From positions 1 to 35,102 of the forward strand of contig JAACFJ010000010.1 of assembly GCA_009937505.1 (NCBI GenBank): a DNA stretch of 35,102 nucleotides, given 5' to 3'. The notes under the pieces were generated by a model that was given only the letters and a program-made list of their open reading frames with translations, made no database searches and was not told the origin of the DNA. Both the position numbers and the translations under genes were made by a program. Below are positions 8,465-16,700 of this stretch, one piece after another. The stretch comes from Gammaproteobacteria bacterium. Its GTDB lineage: Bacteria > Pseudomonadota > Gammaproteobacteria > Steroidobacterales > Woeseiaceae. Position 1 is the first letter of the stretch. Every line of letters begins with the position of its first letter.

Positions 8465-9673
8465 CTACTCGTGCCGCAGCGCATCGATCGGGTCGAGCTG
8501 TGATGCCCGCCGTGCCGGCCAGATGCCGAAAACGATCCCGACGACGGCACTGAAGCCGAAGGCCATGACGGCCGAATCGATGGTTACGACCGTCTGCCAC
8601 CCGGCGAGCCTGTTCAGCAGCGTCGCTGCCGTCGCACCGACCAGGAGACCGAGTGCACCGCCCAGCAGGCACAGGGTCGTGGACTCGACGAGGAACTGCA
8701 GGAGTATATTGCCGCGCGTTGCGCCGAGCGCCTTGCGGATGCCGATTTCGCGGGTACGCTCGGTCACCGTGACCAGCATGATGTTCATAATACCGATGCC
8801 GCCAACGACCAGGCTGACGCCGGCGATGCCCGCGAGCAGGAACGTGAATACCTGTGTCGCTTCCTGGCGCGATTCGGCGAATTGCTTGCGATTGATCATG
8901 GCGAAGTCGTTGTCTTTGCCCGGCAGGATGCCGTGTTCCCGACGCAGCACGCGTTCGATATCGAGCATGGCAAGCTCGATCGACGATGACTGATCGACAA
9001 GCACGCTAATGCGTTCGACGAATTCATTACCCGTCACCCTGAATTGCGCCGTGCTCAGCGGTATCCAGACGTCGTCGTCCGGGTTGCGCCAGCCGGTCGA
9101 ACCTTTGGCCTCCAGTACGCCGATCACCTCGAACGGAATGGAACGGATCGAGACATTACGGCCGATGATCCCTGTGGCATCGGTATCGAGCATGCCCGGC
9201 ACTTCGGCGGCCAGCACCGCGACCCGCTTGCGGGCGGAATCGTCGGCGAGCGTGAACATTCGGCCCGCCGCCATTTCGAAGCCATGCACGCCAGGATAAT
9301 TTGGCGTCGTGCCGAGTACTGTCGTATTGATGTTTCGGTTGCCGTACTTCACCTGGAATCGGCCATTAATTTCGGGCACTACTTCGTCGATATGCGTCGT
9401 ACCGATCGTCAGAGCGGCCGCGTCGTCAGTGGTGAGCGTCTGCTGGTCGCGAGCCACACCGTGGCTGAACCAGAAAGACGATTCGACGGCCAGGATGTCC
9501 CCGCCGAGCGCCGCCATCTGTTCGTCGATGGCGCGTTGCGCACCGGTACCGAGCGCGACCATCGTGATAACGGCACCAACACCGATGATGATGCCCAGCA
9601 TCGTGAGCGTCGCTCGGAAGAGGTTGCTCCTGATCGACGACAGCGCGATGCGAAATGTCTCAGAAATCAGCAT
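8465..9673 (-). CDS. ABC transporter permease, MacB/FtsX type
   Basis: This 402-residue permease has the MacB architecture without a fused ATPase. One N-terminal membrane helix lies in RATLTMLGIIIGVGAVITM. A large periplasmic MacB-PCD domain (about 45-260) follows, and then an FtsX domain with three helices; the conserved MLVTVTERTREIGIRKALGA marks the cytoplasmic coupling helix, and the C-terminus ends FGIWPARRASQLDPIDALRHE. Such systems pump substrates from the periplasm or outer leaflet (macrolides, peptides, lipoproteins, siderophores) with an adaptor and TolC. The gene starts 6 bases after the adaptor stop and is the third gene of the ATPase-adaptor-permease operon. No TolC homologue is in the window. 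Confidence 0.92.
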   Translation of the reverse strand: MLISETFRIALSSIRSNLFRATLTMLGIIIGVGAVITMVALGTGAQRAIDEQMAALGGDILAVESSFWFSHGVARDQQTLTTDDAAALTIGTTHIDEVVPEINGRFQVKYGNRNINTTVLGTTPNYPGVHGFEMAAGRMFTLADDSARKRVAVLAAEVPGMLDTDATGIIGRNVSIRSIPFEVIGVLEAKGSTGWRNPDDDVWIPLSTAQFRVTGNEFVERISVLVDQSSSIELAMLDIERVLRREHGILPGKDNDFAMINRKQFAESRQEATQVFTFLLAGIAGVSLVVGGIGIMNIMLVTVTERTREIGIRKALGATRGNILLQFLVESTTLCLLGGALGLLVGATAATLLNRLAGWQTVVTIDSAVMAFGFSAVVGIVFGIWPARRASQLDPIDALRHE

Positions 9674-9679
9674 GAGCGA

Positions 9680-11104
9680 TTATCGGCGCTGGATACCCGG
9701 AACGCCGATGCGACGGTTGAGGAAATTCTGCAGGTCCTGCTGTGTCTCCACGAGATGGCTGGACGGCAGTACCAGGACTGATTCCGATTCCTGCAGCCCC
9801 TCGATAATCTCCACGTGATCGAGATCGGTTATACCGGTACGAACCTTGCGAATCACCGGGCTCCCATTCCCGTCGGAATTCATTACGACCCAGAAATTTC
9901 CGCCGAAGCGGTAGTCCGTCCGGTTTCCCATGCCGGAACCGCCCTGCCCGCTGGCGCCCCGGAATATCCGCTGCATCAGTTGCCGCTCGTCCGCCGTCAG
10001 CGATTCGCCGCTGCGGCGCTTGTTCATGATCTCGCGAACCTTGCTGGCGTCTGTTCCCGGCGGCAACTCGACTTCGCGGCCACCGATATCGATGGTCTGC
10101 ACCGATTCATCGGCGTCAGATGCCGGCTGCTGTCGCCCTGCGGCGCGCTTCAGCATCGCGCGCAACTCCGCGACCTCGATACCGAGTATGAGTGCCGTCG
10201 ACGCAATATCGCGATCCGTGCGCAGCGCCATGACCGGGATTGTCACGACGTCCTCACTGCGCGCGATCGACACTTCGACCTCGGCGTTCATGCCGGGCAT
10301 CAGCAGACCGTCGCGGTTGTTGATCGCGACGAGTACCGCGAACATCGTTACATTCTGCTCCACGACCGCCTGCGGTTCGATCTTGATGACCTCGCCCGGA
10401 ACCGGCTGGTTCGGGTAGGCCGCGACAGAAAGCTTTGCCGGCATGCCGGGACGTACCTTGCCGATATCCGTCTCGTCGATGAGCGCCCGAACCTGTACGT
10501 CGCTCAGGTCCGCCATCTGCATCAGCGGGCTGCCGCCCGCCACATCGCGGGTCGGCGAAGAAATGACCTGTCCTCGCTCCACGGGTTTCTGAATGACGGT
10601 GCCGGTGATCGGCGCCCGCACGTCCGTGTCGTCAACCGCGATGCGGGCATTCTCCACGCTGACCTGCGCCGTAACCACGTCTGACTCGGCGTCGGCGAGG
10701 TCGAGTGCCGCCTGCTCGAGGTCGAGCTGCGTAAAGGTACCCCTGGCGAGCAGCGATTCCGCCCGCCTCATCTGCGACCGCGCAATCTCGCGGCGGGACA
10801 GCGCCGCCTTTAGTTCGGCCTCGCGCTGGGCAAGATCGTTCCGTACGGTCCGGGGATCGATCCGCACCATCAGCGTATCCCTCTCCACGTGGTCACCGAC
10901 TTCGACCAGCACGTCGAGAACCTCCCCTGATGCCTTCGACTTCACTTCGACCGTGGCGAGCGGTTCGACGATTCCCGAGGAACTCACGCTCACTTCGATC
11001 GTGCGCCTGTCGGCCGTTGCCGTATCGTAGATCGGGCCGCTGGCGGGCTCTTTGGCACAGGCCGCAAGCCCTGCCACGAGCATAAGCGGAAAGCAACGTT
11101 TCAA
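9680..11104 (-). CDS. MacA/HlyD-type periplasmic adaptor lipoprotein
   Basis: The 474-residue adaptor begins with a lipoprotein signal (MLVAGLAAC, acylated at C16). The order is beta-barrel/lipoyl half ([21 protein letters not shown]), an alpha-hairpin of heptad-rich helices (about 85-150), the second lipoyl half ([21 protein letters not shown]), and a beta-barrel domain ([19 protein letters not shown]). It bridges the inner-membrane permease to an outer-membrane channel. A stretch of about 100 residues (about 293-394), containing two predicted helical pieces and a Gly-rich end, interrupts the C-terminal membrane-proximal region before the usual [18 protein letters not shown]. The ATPase stop and the adaptor start overlap by 4 bases; the permease follows after 6. 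Confidence 0.92.
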   Translation of the reverse strand: MKRCFPLMLVAGLAACAKEPASGPIYDTATADRRTIEVSVSSSGIVEPLATVEVKSKASGEVLDVLVEVGDHVERDTLMVRIDPRTVRNDLAQREAELKAALSRREIARSQMRRAESLLARGTFTQLDLEQAALDLADAESDVVTAQVSVENARIAVDDTDVRAPITGTVIQKPVERGQVISSPTRDVAGGSPLMQMADLSDVQVRALIDETDIGKVRPGMPAKLSVAAYPNQPVPGEVIKIEPQAVVEQNVTMFAVLVAINNRDGLLMPGMNAEVEVSIARSEDVVTIPVMALRTDRDIASTALILGIEVAELRAMLKRAAGRQQPASDADESVQTIDIGGREVELPPGTDASKVREIMNKRRSGESLTADERQLMQRIFRGASGQGGSGMGNRTDYRFGGNFWVVMNSDGNGSPVIRKVRTGITDLDHVEIIEGLQESESVLVLPSSHLVETQQDLQNFLNRRIGVPGIQRR

Positions 11105-11829
11105 GATCCCGCTCCCTGCTGTTCGTCTTTGACGATATTGCCGTCGCTCAGGTGGATGATGCGGCGCGCATGTTTCGAGACGTGTGCTTCGTGAGTCACC
11201 ACGATGAGCGTATTACCGGCCGCATGCAGACTGTTGAACAGTGTCATGATTTCGTCTCCCGTCCTGGAATCGAGATTGCCGGTCGGCTCATCCGCCAGCA
11301 GGATGCTCGGGTTCGTGACGAGCGCGCGCGCCGCGGCGACCCGCTGCCGCTGCCCGCCAGACATTTCGGACGGCCGGTGTAACATCCGGTCGCCGAGTCC
11401 CACCGTCTCGAGAGCTTCCCTCGCGCGCGCATCGCGCGCCTTACGCTTCATCCCCGCATAGATCAGCGGCACCTCGACGTTTGCGAGCGCGGACATCCTG
11501 GGCAAGAGGTTGAATGTCTGGAACACGAAGCCGATTTCCGCGTTCCTGATCCGCGCCAGCTGTTTCTCGTTCATGGCGGACACCGACTTGCCGTTCAGCC
11601 AGTAGTCACCGCTGGTTGGCGTGTCGAGGCAGCCGATGATGTTCATCAGCGTCGACTTGCCGGAGCCGGAGGGCCCCATTATCGCCAGGTAGTCGCCGCG
11701 CTCGACGGTCAGGTCGGCGCTGCCGAGGGCATTAATCTCCTCACCGCCCATCGTGTAGCGGCGGTTGAGGTTTTCAAGCCGGATGACGGGAACGTCGTCG
11801 GGCGTCGGTAATGGGGCTGCAGCGTGCAT
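11101..11829 (-). CDS. ABC transporter ATP-binding protein, MacB/LolD-like
   Basis: This 242-residue cytoplasmic ATPase powers the exporter encoded just downstream. Walker A is GPSGSGKS (about 52-59), the Q-loop is [19 protein letters not shown], the signature is [15 protein letters not shown], Walker B with catalytic Glu is [13 protein letters not shown], and the H-loop is LIVVTHE. I chose the ATG at 11829 because an AGGTGA ribosome-binding site lies 8 bases in front of it; a GTG at 11841 would add four residues but has no such site. The gene is first in the operon, 37 bases or more after the diguanylate cyclase stop, and its stop overlaps the adaptor start by 4 bases. Confidence 0.93.
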   Translation of the reverse strand: MHAAAPLPTPDDVPVIRLENLNRRYTMGGEEINALGSADLTVERGDYLAIMGPSGSGKSTLMNIIGCLDTPTSGDYWLNGKSVSAMNEKQLARIRNAEIGFVFQTFNLLPRMSALANVEVPLIYAGMKRKARDARAREALETVGLGDRMLHRPSEMSGGQRQRVAAARALVTNPSILLADEPTGNLDSRTGDEIMTLFNSLHAAGNTLIVVTHEAHVSKHARRIIHLSDGNIVKDEQQGAGS

Positions 11830-11878
11830 CGCGCTCTTCACCTGTGACAGGAGCGCCGTATTTAATCACGTTGCGGCG

Positions 11879-13834
11879 TCAGATTGCTTTCTCGAGGAGG
11901 TCGCTGTGGCGCAAATCCTCGGACCCGCGCGTGCGTGCCTTTGCCCGGTACATTGCCTGGTCCGCTTCGCGCAGCAGGCCTGTCAGCGTGTTGGCATTGG
12001 TGGGATACAGAGCCAGTCCGATGCTCGCGGCACAGCTCATGGTCTCGGTACCGATGTTGTAAGGCGCTTCCAGGGCCTTTGCCAGCCGTTGCGCCAGCTT
12101 GTCTGCGACCGCTGCAGAGACATCGGGCACAAGAGCAACGAATTCGTCACCGCCGGGGCGCCCGATTATGTCCTGCGAACGCAGGCTCTTGCGCAGTCGC
12201 TGCGCGGCAATGGTCAACAGCTGATCGCCCACCACGTGGCCATACTGGTCGTTGATGTCCTTGAATTCATTGAGGTCGATGAATAGCAGCGCGCCGGTCG
12301 CGTCGTCGGCGCTGTCCGTCAGTCGCTGCGCAGCGTCGCGCTCGAATCCCCGCCGGTTGAGCACGCCGGTCAGAGGGTCCGACCACGCGATCGACTCCAT
12401 CTGCCGTTCCTTCGCCTTGCTGTCCGTAACGTCGATAAGCGTAGCCGCGATGTCGTCGCCGACCGGCTCGCAGATCAATCGTAACCAGCGCAATGCGTCA
12501 CCGTTGCTCTGCATTAGCTCCAGGTCCACGCTTTCGCCTGCTTCGCAGGACTCTTCCAGCTGCTCCAGTATGCTCTGCTGGGTGTGCGCATCCATGCCGG
12601 TCATCGCTCGTCGGGCTATTTCGCTGGTCGTCAGATCGACGAGATCGTCCGTCTCGCAATCGAGGAAGCGTCCCGCTGCGGCGTTGGCGAAGATGCAGCG
12701 CAAGTCTTTGCCACCGTAATCCTCGTCCTGCACCCAGCGCAGGCGTATGACACCGTTTACGGAGTGGTCGATCAACGTACGCAACAGCTTTTCGCTCTTG
12801 CGAACCTCGCTCTGGGCCTTCTCAACGTCGCTGACATCACGGAACATCAGCACGCGGCCGCCGCGCACCGAACTTCGGTCCGACTGAATCGGCGATACCT
12901 GCACATGCAGGAAGCGCCCGGTAGTCGTCATCATCTTCTGCGGCTTGTGCGTCTCCAGCGCTTCGAACACGACAGTCGCGCCGTCCTTGAATATTTCGTT
13001 GAGCGGCGTGCGCAGAGCTTCGTGCTCCGAAACCGAGAGCATCGTTTCGGCACAGTGATTCAGGCCGATGATGCGCTGCTGTTCGTCAATGACGATGACC
13101 GGATCCTGCATGTTCTGAAACACTGTTTCGTAGGCCAGGGGCGTGAACTCCACGATTCCCTCACCCACGATCAGCCAGGCATAGATCGGCAACATCGCGG
13201 CGAACACCAGCGATACGAAGGAGATGACGTTGGAGCCGAATCCCAGGTCGTAAGCGCTTGTGGCGATCAGGGGGCCGACGCAGGCCGCTACCAGCAGGAA
13301 CAGGCCACGGCGGTGCGCGGGCGCGACCGCCGAACTGTGTACCAGCAAGGTAAATATAGCCGCGCCGATGAGCGCATAGCTGTGCGGCGCATGCACGAAC
13401 AGGAACCACGGGCCCCACCGGTCCGGGCGGGTCAGGTACTGCCCGTCTTCACTGACGGCAGGCAGCTGCCACATGAACTCGTGAAACGGGTTTGTTGCTG
13501 CGAGCGTTATGGATACCGTCGGCACGATGAGCAGCAGCACGATCGTCCGCAAGGGCGTCGTTGCGCCGGTATATTCACGAAAGCAGACGAAGGCCGCCAG
13601 GGGTAACAGTGCTGTGCCGATGAAATGGCCGGTCCGGCCGATCGAGAAAACCAGGAACGATTCCGACATCAGCTCCACGGCGCCGCCCATCACCCAGAAG
13701 CTGATAATTACGAACAGCACCCCGATCGGCACACTGCCTACTTCTCGCTTGGCGACGATCAGGCGTACGCCGAGAAGCAGGTAACAGGCTGCGCTGAAGA
13801 TCAAGACGATGGACAATGCGATGTCCAGATTCAT
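11879..13834 (-). CDS. Membrane diguanylate cyclase: 7TM-PAS-PAS-GGDEF
   Basis: This 651-residue protein makes cyclic di-GMP from two GTP. The first 235 residues or so contain seven hydrophobic helices resembling the 7TM sensor module of some histidine kinases (the segment ending YAWLIVGEGIVEFTPLAYE is typical). Two PAS-like regions follow (about 240-350 and 360-480; the first opens VFQNMQDPVIVIDEQQRIIG). The catalytic domain has LLFIDLNEFKDINDQYGHVVGDQLL and an intact GGDEF (561-565). The inhibitory I-site RxxD is present as RSQD five residues before GGDEF, so product inhibition is expected. There is no EAL domain. The ligand of the membrane part is unknown. The gene has its own divergent upstream region shared with the DUF1232 gene. 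Confidence 0.92.
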   Translation of the reverse strand: MNLDIALSIVLIFSAACYLLLGVRLIVAKREVGSVPIGVLFVIISFWVMGGAVELMSESFLVFSIGRTGHFIGTALLPLAAFVCFREYTGATTPLRTIVLLLIVPTVSITLAATNPFHEFMWQLPAVSEDGQYLTRPDRWGPWFLFVHAPHSYALIGAAIFTLLVHSSAVAPAHRRGLFLLVAACVGPLIATSAYDLGFGSNVISFVSLVFAAMLPIYAWLIVGEGIVEFTPLAYETVFQNMQDPVIVIDEQQRIIGLNHCAETMLSVSEHEALRTPLNEIFKDGATVVFEALETHKPQKMMTTTGRFLHVQVSPIQSDRSSVRGGRVLMFRDVSDVEKAQSEVRKSEKLLRTLIDHSVNGVIRLRWVQDEDYGGKDLRCIFANAAAGRFLDCETDDLVDLTTSEIARRAMTGMDAHTQQSILEQLEESCEAGESVDLELMQSNGDALRWLRLICEPVGDDIAATLIDVTDSKAKERQMESIAWSDPLTGVLNRRGFERDAAQRLTDSADDATGALLFIDLNEFKDINDQYGHVVGDQLLTIAAQRLRKSLRSQDIIGRPGGDEFVALVPDVSAAVADKLAQRLAKALEAPYNIGTETMSCAASIGLALYPTNANTLTGLLREADQAMYRAKARTRGSEDLRHSDLLEKAI

Positions 13835-14036
13835 AGTGGCTCACTCGAAATCGGCGATTCCGCAGAAAATCCTACTGAAGCTAACGCATTGATTCCCGGA
13901 ACTGTTTCGCAGCTTTTGAAGTGCGTCTCAGGGCGAACTGAGTCGTAGTTCACAATTCGGCACGGCTCTTGGTCGCGGTTTCGTCTCAACTGGCTGTTTT
14001 TAATGATTTTCTTTTCGGCCGACCCGATGCGTGACT

Positions 14037-14064
14037 TTGATAATCAGCAGGACCGGCTTAGGAT
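14037..14064 (+). promoter_or_regulatory. Predicted sigma-70 promoter of the DUF1232 gene
   Basis: TTGATA at 14037-14042 and TAGGAT at 14059-14064 are separated by 16 bases. Transcription would begin near 14071, about 19 bases before the ATG at 14090. This supports that ATG over the in-frame ATG codons at 14003 and 14027, which would fall in or upstream of the promoter. The remainder of the 255-base gap (13835-14089) shows no further convincing signal. Confidence 0.45.
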
Positions 14065-14089
14065 AGGCACTCAGACAGGGACCCTCATC

Positions 14090-14650
14090 ATGCCTCTCGA
14101 CATCACATTTACATTGAGCGACGACGACCTGGCCCGGTTCCAGGCGATCGTAGACACGGCGCGCTCAGCGGTGGAAGACGATACCGCCGCGGAAAATATC
14201 GAACAGGCCGCGCGCGACCTGCTTCGCCAGACACGCGAGATCGATCTGCCCGAGTTCATCTCGACCCGCATGTCCAAGCTCAGCATCGTGATCGACATGA
14301 TCAACGACGAGGAATGGAATCTGTCCCAGGATGAACGGCGGCACGTGCTCAGCGCACTGGCCTACCTCTGCGACCCCGAGGACCTGATACCCGACCACGT
14401 ACCGGGCCTCGGATTCCTCGATGATGCGATCTACGCCGAGATCGTGCTCGGCGAGCTGCGTAACGAGATCAGCCTGTACGAGGAATTCTGCGCATTCCGG
14501 AAAGCCGAGGAAGCATCGCGAAAAGCCCAGGGTGAGGACGTCAGAGTCGGACGCGACGAATGGCTGGCCGAAAAGCGTGCCGCACTGCACGCGAAGATGC
14601 GCAAGCGCCGCGTTGCGGAAGGCGGCCGCTGGCGAATCCGTCTCTGGTAA
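14090..14650 (+). CDS. DUF1232 (YkvA-like) protein
   Basis: The predicted product has 186 residues from the ATG at 14090, chosen because of an AGGG ribosome-binding motif about 9 bases upstream and a promoter-like sequence at 14037-14064 that lies inside the longer open frame. Residues 87-120 match the DUF1232/YkvA signature: LSALAYLCDPEDLIPDHVPG followed by LGFLDDAIYAEIVLGEL. The N-terminal third is acidic and helical, and the C-terminus is highly basic (residues about 160-186). YkvA-family proteins are usually small and membrane-associated with unknown function; this one has no clear membrane helix. Its 3' end meets the convergent LOG gene 15 bases away. Confidence 0.78.
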   Translation: MPLDITFTLSDDDLARFQAIVDTARSAVEDDTAAENIEQAARDLLRQTREIDLPEFISTRMSKLSIVIDMINDEEWNLSQDERRHVLSALAYLCDPEDLIPDHVPGLGFLDDAIYAEIVLGELRNEISLYEEFCAFRKAEEASRKAQGEDVRVGRDEWLAEKRAALHAKMRKRRVAEGGRWRIRLW

Positions 14651-14666
14651 TCGGGGACGGACCCCC
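14651..14666. repeat. Short GGGG/CCCC palindrome, REP-like
   Basis: The 15-base gap between two convergent genes holds TCGGGGACGGACCCCC, a 4-base GGGG/CCCC stem with loop ACGGA. It has no T-tract, so a classical terminator is unlikely. GGGGAC-GACCCC palindromes are known to me as REP-like elements in Gammaproteobacteria; only this single copy is seen here, so the call is weak. Confidence 0.3.
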
Positions 14667-15238
14667 TAAGCGTCGATCCACTTGTCGACCTGCGGCGGGG
14701 TGTAACGTTCGAACTGGCTCACCAGGCCCTGCGCATTCGCATCGACGAGCAGCATGCGGCGATTCTCGGCGCGCAGAAAGCCTTCGGCTTCGGCATGATC
14801 GAGATAGCTCAGGAGATGGTCGAAATAACCACACACGTTCAGCAAGCCGCAGGGCTTGTCGTGAAACCGCAGTTGCGCCCAGGTCACGATCTCGATCAGT
14901 TCTTCCAGCGTGCCGAAGCCGCCCGGCATCGCGATGAAGCCGTCTGCGAGCGACGCCATCATCGTCTTTCGCTCGTGCATGGAGTCAACGACGTGCTGCC
15001 GGGTCAGTTCGCTGTGCGCAACCTCTTTGACGACAAGCTGCCGCGGAATCACGCCATGTACACGTCCGCCCAGCTCCAGGACCTTGTCCGCGAGCACGCC
15101 CATGATGCCTTTGGACGAGCCGCCATAAACCAGCTCCAGCTCGTGCTTTACCAGCACGGCAGCCAGGTCCCCGGCCGCCGCCGCGTAATCGGGCCGGGCA
15201 CCCCTGTTGGATCCGCAATAGACGCAAATTCGGCGCAT
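14666..15238 (-). CDS. LOG-family nucleoside 5'-monophosphate phosphoribohydrolase
   Basis: This 190-residue protein belongs to the lysine-decarboxylase-like/LOG family (TIGR00730), which removes ribose 5-phosphate from AMP or cytokinin nucleotides to release the free base. It opens MRRICVYCGSNRGARPDY, has the nucleotide-binding YGGSSKGIMGVLAD, the catalytic region MHERKTMMASLADGFI and the diagnostic PGGFGTLEELIEIVTWAQL. Start at 15238 is the only family-consistent one; the open frame upstream is the antisense of a neighbour. It lies 16 bases after the phosphoribosyltransferase stop on the same strand, so the two are probably co-transcribed and could act on the same base/nucleotide pool in opposite directions. 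The 'lysine decarboxylase' name often given to this family is historical. Confidence 0.92.
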   Translation of the reverse strand: MRRICVYCGSNRGARPDYAAAAGDLAAVLVKHELELVYGGSSKGIMGVLADKVLELGGRVHGVIPRQLVVKEVAHSELTRQHVVDSMHERKTMMASLADGFIAMPGGFGTLEELIEIVTWAQLRFHDKPCGLLNVCGYFDHLLSYLDHAEAEGFLRAENRRMLLVDANAQGLVSQFERYTPPQVDKWIDA

Positions 15239-15254
15239 GCTGCGTCGAGTGGCT

Positions 15255-15827
15255 TCAGGCCGTCCTGGCCGGCGCCTTGACGGCGTCGACGATGCGCGCG
15301 ATTTCGGGTCTCGCCGCGCGCAACTCGTCGGGAGACAATGCATCGAGCTCGTGAGGGAAGACCAGCCACTCCGCGGTCTCGTGAATGTAGTAGTCCGGGA
15401 CCAGGTCGGTCTCGTTACGGGTCGGCTTGTACCAGGGAACGGCGACGCGAATGTCGTCGGGCGTGTTATCCCTTGCCCGCCTCCTGAGTTCTTCCATAAC
15501 GGCGACGATCGTGTTGCCGGTATCGAATACATCGTCCACGATCAACAGGCGGTCCTCGTGGCAAATCTTCTTGATGATGTAATTGAGGCCGTGCACGGCC
15601 ACGGCGCCGCGCTGATCGACGCCGACATAGGACGACGTGCGAATCGCGATGTGATCGGATTCAACTCCGCAGTAGTCGAGGATCTCCTGCACGGCCATCC
15701 CGACCGGCGTACCGCCGCGCCAGATCGCGATGATCAGCGTCGGGCGAAAGCCGCTTTCGAGTATGTCGAGTCCCAGCCGAAAGGAATCCTCGAGGAGGTC
15801 CTGGGCAGAAAGTACGGTCTTTTCCAT
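15255..15827 (-). CDS. Purine-type phosphoribosyltransferase, paralogue A
   Basis: This 190-residue type I phosphoribosyltransferase resembles the COG2236 group of (hypo)xanthine/guanine phosphoribosyltransferase-like enzymes. The PRPP-binding loop is LLIVDDVFDTGNTIVAV (about 94-110), with the canonical Asp pair and TG-T turn; an upstream WRGGTPVG is the pyrophosphate-binding loop. The C-terminal YYIHETAEWLVFPHE is shared with the divergent neighbour at 15912-16508. Such enzymes join a free base to PRPP for salvage, in the cytoplasm. The exact base cannot be assigned from motifs. The LOG gene follows after 16 bases. No clear Shine-Dalgarno sequence is seen in front of the ATG at 15827. Confidence 0.85.
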   Translation of the reverse strand: MEKTVLSAQDLLEDSFRLGLDILESGFRPTLIIAIWRGGTPVGMAVQEILDYCGVESDHIAIRTSSYVGVDQRGAVAVHGLNYIIKKICHEDRLLIVDDVFDTGNTIVAVMEELRRRARDNTPDDIRVAVPWYKPTRNETDLVPDYYIHETAEWLVFPHELDALSPDELRAARPEIARIVDAVKAPARTA

Positions 15828-15841
15828 TGTTATGCTCTTTT

Positions 15842-15871
15842 TTTACCGGAACTCCGCACGCTGGCTATAAT
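15842..15871 (+). promoter_or_regulatory. Predicted sigma-70 promoter of phosphoribosyltransferase B
   Basis: A perfect TATAAT at 15866-15871 lies 18 bases after TTTACC (15842-15847, four of six consensus bases). Transcription would start near 15878, some 34 bases before the ATG at 15912. The whole divergent gap is only 84 bases, so the promoter for the minus-strand paralogue must overlap this one. Confidence 0.55.
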
Positions 15872-15911
15872 GCGGGCCTGAATTCTACCGTACTGCGGAC
15901 ACCCGCGAACC

Positions 15912-16508
15912 ATGAACAAGCGATTCATCCGTGCCGACGATCTGCTGAAAGATTCCTTTCAGCTCGCCGCAAACATCCACGATGCGGGATTCAAGCCTGA
16001 TTTTCTCGTCGGCCTGTGGCGCGGCGGCAGTGCCGTCGGTATTGCCGTGCAGGAGGGCCTGGAGTTTTTCGGAACGCCCACGGACCATATTGCGATTCGC
16101 ACGTCCTATTCCGGCGCGCACAGCTATCCCGAGATGGTCAGCAAGGAAGGCCGGATTCGCGTGCACGGCCTGCAGTACCTGCTCGAGAACCTGTGTTCGC
16201 ACCACTCGTTGCTGATCGTCGACGATGTCTACAGCACGGGATCCAGTGTCACAGCCGTCATAGACCAGCTGACGCAGAAAACACGGCGCAACCTCCCCGG
16301 GGACATCCGAATCGCTACCGTCTGGTACCGGCCGACGGCGGCAGCGCTGCGCACACCGGACTACTACGTCCACGAGACGAACGACTGGCTTGTGCTGCCG
16401 TATGAACTCTCGGGGCAATCGCTGCAAGAGTTACACGAGAGTCGCCCGGAGCTTGGCGGGATATTGGACAGGCTGGAGCGCAATATGAAGGCGCCTGCTG
16501 CCGACTAG
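15912..16508 (+). CDS. Purine-type phosphoribosyltransferase, paralogue B
   Basis: This 198-residue protein is a clear paralogue of the divergent gene at 15255-15827: both share LL-DSF near the start, WRGG..VG.AVQE, TDHIAIRTS (SDHIAIRTS in A), LLIVDDV and the C-terminal HE..WLV.P.EL. The PRPP loop here is VDDVYSTGSSVTAV instead of VDDVFDTGNTIVAV, so the second loop Asp is replaced by Ser and the Thr by Ser. About six extra residues lie before the beta-strand (SYPEMVSKEGRIRVHG). These changes sit at or near substrate-binding positions, so a different base or weaker PRPP chemistry is plausible. The 3' end overlaps the convergent small lipoprotein gene by 4 bases. Confidence 0.85.
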   Translation: MNKRFIRADDLLKDSFQLAANIHDAGFKPDFLVGLWRGGSAVGIAVQEGLEFFGTPTDHIAIRTSYSGAHSYPEMVSKEGRIRVHGLQYLLENLCSHHSLLIVDDVYSTGSSVTAVIDQLTQKTRRNLPGDIRIATVWYRPTAAALRTPDYYVHETNDWLVLPYELSGQSLQELHESRPELGGILDRLERNMKAPAAD

Positions 16509-16690
16509 TAGATGCGGCCGCCGACCCTGATACTGGTGCCCATTCCCCCGCCACCATAATAGCCACCACCGCTGTAGGAGCTATAGCCGACACTGCCATA
16601 GACAGCGGGCGGCTCGCATGAGGCCAGCAGTGAACACAGGGCGAGGAGCGCTGAAATGCCGGCCACTCGCGTAATCCTTGAGATTCTCAT
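16505..16690 (-). CDS. Small Gly/Tyr-rich lipoprotein
   Basis: The product is 61 residues long. It has a basic start (MRISRITR), a hydrophobic segment and a lipobox LLASC with the acylated cysteine at 25. The mature 37 residues are rich in Gly, Tyr and Ser (SGGGYYGGGG) and end TSIRVGGRIY. I do not recognise a function. The ATG at 16690 is preceded by a GAGGAAA ribosome-binding site that overlaps the stop of the VOC lipoprotein gene, 10 bases away, so translation of the two is probably coupled. A longer open frame upstream overlaps the VOC gene and was not used. Confidence 0.75.
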   Translation of the reverse strand: MRISRITRVAGISALLALCSLLASCEPPAVYGSVGYSSYSGGGYYGGGGMGTSIRVGGRIY

Positions 16691-16700
16691 CGTTGTTTCC

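Noticed and set aside
12584-13606. Long plus-strand open frame antisense to the diguanylate cyclase
   Set aside because: The minus-strand gene has clear PAS and GGDEF domains; the antisense product shows no motif or ribosome-binding site.
14651-14666. Intrinsic terminator between the DUF1232 and LOG genes
   Set aside because: The stem is only four base pairs and no T-run follows on either strand.
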